A stretch of DNA of 7,557 nt from Flavobacteriaceae bacterium (GTDB lineage Bacteria > Bacteroidota > Bacteroidia > Flavobacteriales > Flavobacteriaceae), in NCBI GenBank assembly GCA_016763595.1, contig JAESTN010000042.1:1-7557 (forward strand), read 5' to 3'. Under the pieces are notes generated by a model. The model saw only the letters and a program-made list of their open reading frames with translations. It had not been told where the DNA came from and ran no database searches. The number at the start of each line of letters is the position of its first letter. Positions within the stretch are counted from its first letter, which is position 1. The position numbers and the translations under genes were made by a program. Below, piece by piece: positions 7,520 to 7,557 of this stretch.

Positions 7520-7557
7520 GAAAGGCAACGACCTACTCTCCCACCTATTGGCAGTAC
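7520..7557 (-). rRNA. rrf: 5S ribosomal RNA, 3' end only (partial)
   Basis: Read on the minus strand, the window edge begins GTACTGC and continues into GGTGGGAGAGTAGGTCG followed by TTGCCTTTC, the highly conserved 3' part of bacterial 5S rRNA (loop E/helix IV region and the 3' strand of terminal helix I). About 38 of roughly 110 nt are inside; the rest, and presumably 23S and 16S genes, lie beyond the right edge. The exact 3' end is uncertain by a few bases around 7518-7521, where CTTTCTTTTT begins. The intrinsic terminator just downstream supports its being the last gene of an rRNA operon. Confidence 0.92.

Overview
This is an AT-rich, densely coded stretch of a bacterial chromosome, most likely from a marine member of the Flavobacteriaceae (Bacteroidota; Polaribacter- or Tenacibaculum-like). 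The assignment is an inference. It rests on the low GC, the absence of Shine-Dalgarno sequences before the genes, a match to the Bacteroidota promoter core TAnnTTTG, and the general look of the proteins. The genus cannot be fixed from the sequence alone.

Layout: (1) 4-1245, plus strand, an ammonium channel of the Amt/Mep/Rh family that is complete or nearly so. (2) 1246-1467, an intergenic region holding a 10-bp hairpin, an imperfect AT-rich dyad and a candidate promoter. (3) 1468-5973 and 5983-7440, plus strand, gltB and gltD, the large and small subunits of NADPH-dependent glutamate synthase (GOGAT), 9 bp apart. (4) 7441-7519, two adjacent hairpins, one with a U tract only in the minus-strand direction. 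(5) 7520-7557, minus strand, the last ~38 nt of a 5S rRNA gene, so the end of a ribosomal RNA operon converges on gltBD.

The three proteins form a nitrogen-assimilation module. Amt brings in ammonium, glutamine synthetase (not in the window) fixes it into glutamine, and GltBD transfers the glutamine amide to 2-oxoglutarate to make glutamate, using electrons from NADPH. All diagnostic catalytic, cofactor and pore residues I looked for are present, and there are no frameshifts or truncations apart from the window edges.

I see no undescribed system here. The points worth a second look are modest: the gltB start (a GTG at 1447 is open in frame, but the promoter core overlaps it, so ATG 1468 is preferred), the amt-gltB arrangement with no PII gene between them, the candidate regulatory dyad, and the convergent gltBD/rRNA junction whose only clear terminator serves the rRNA strand.
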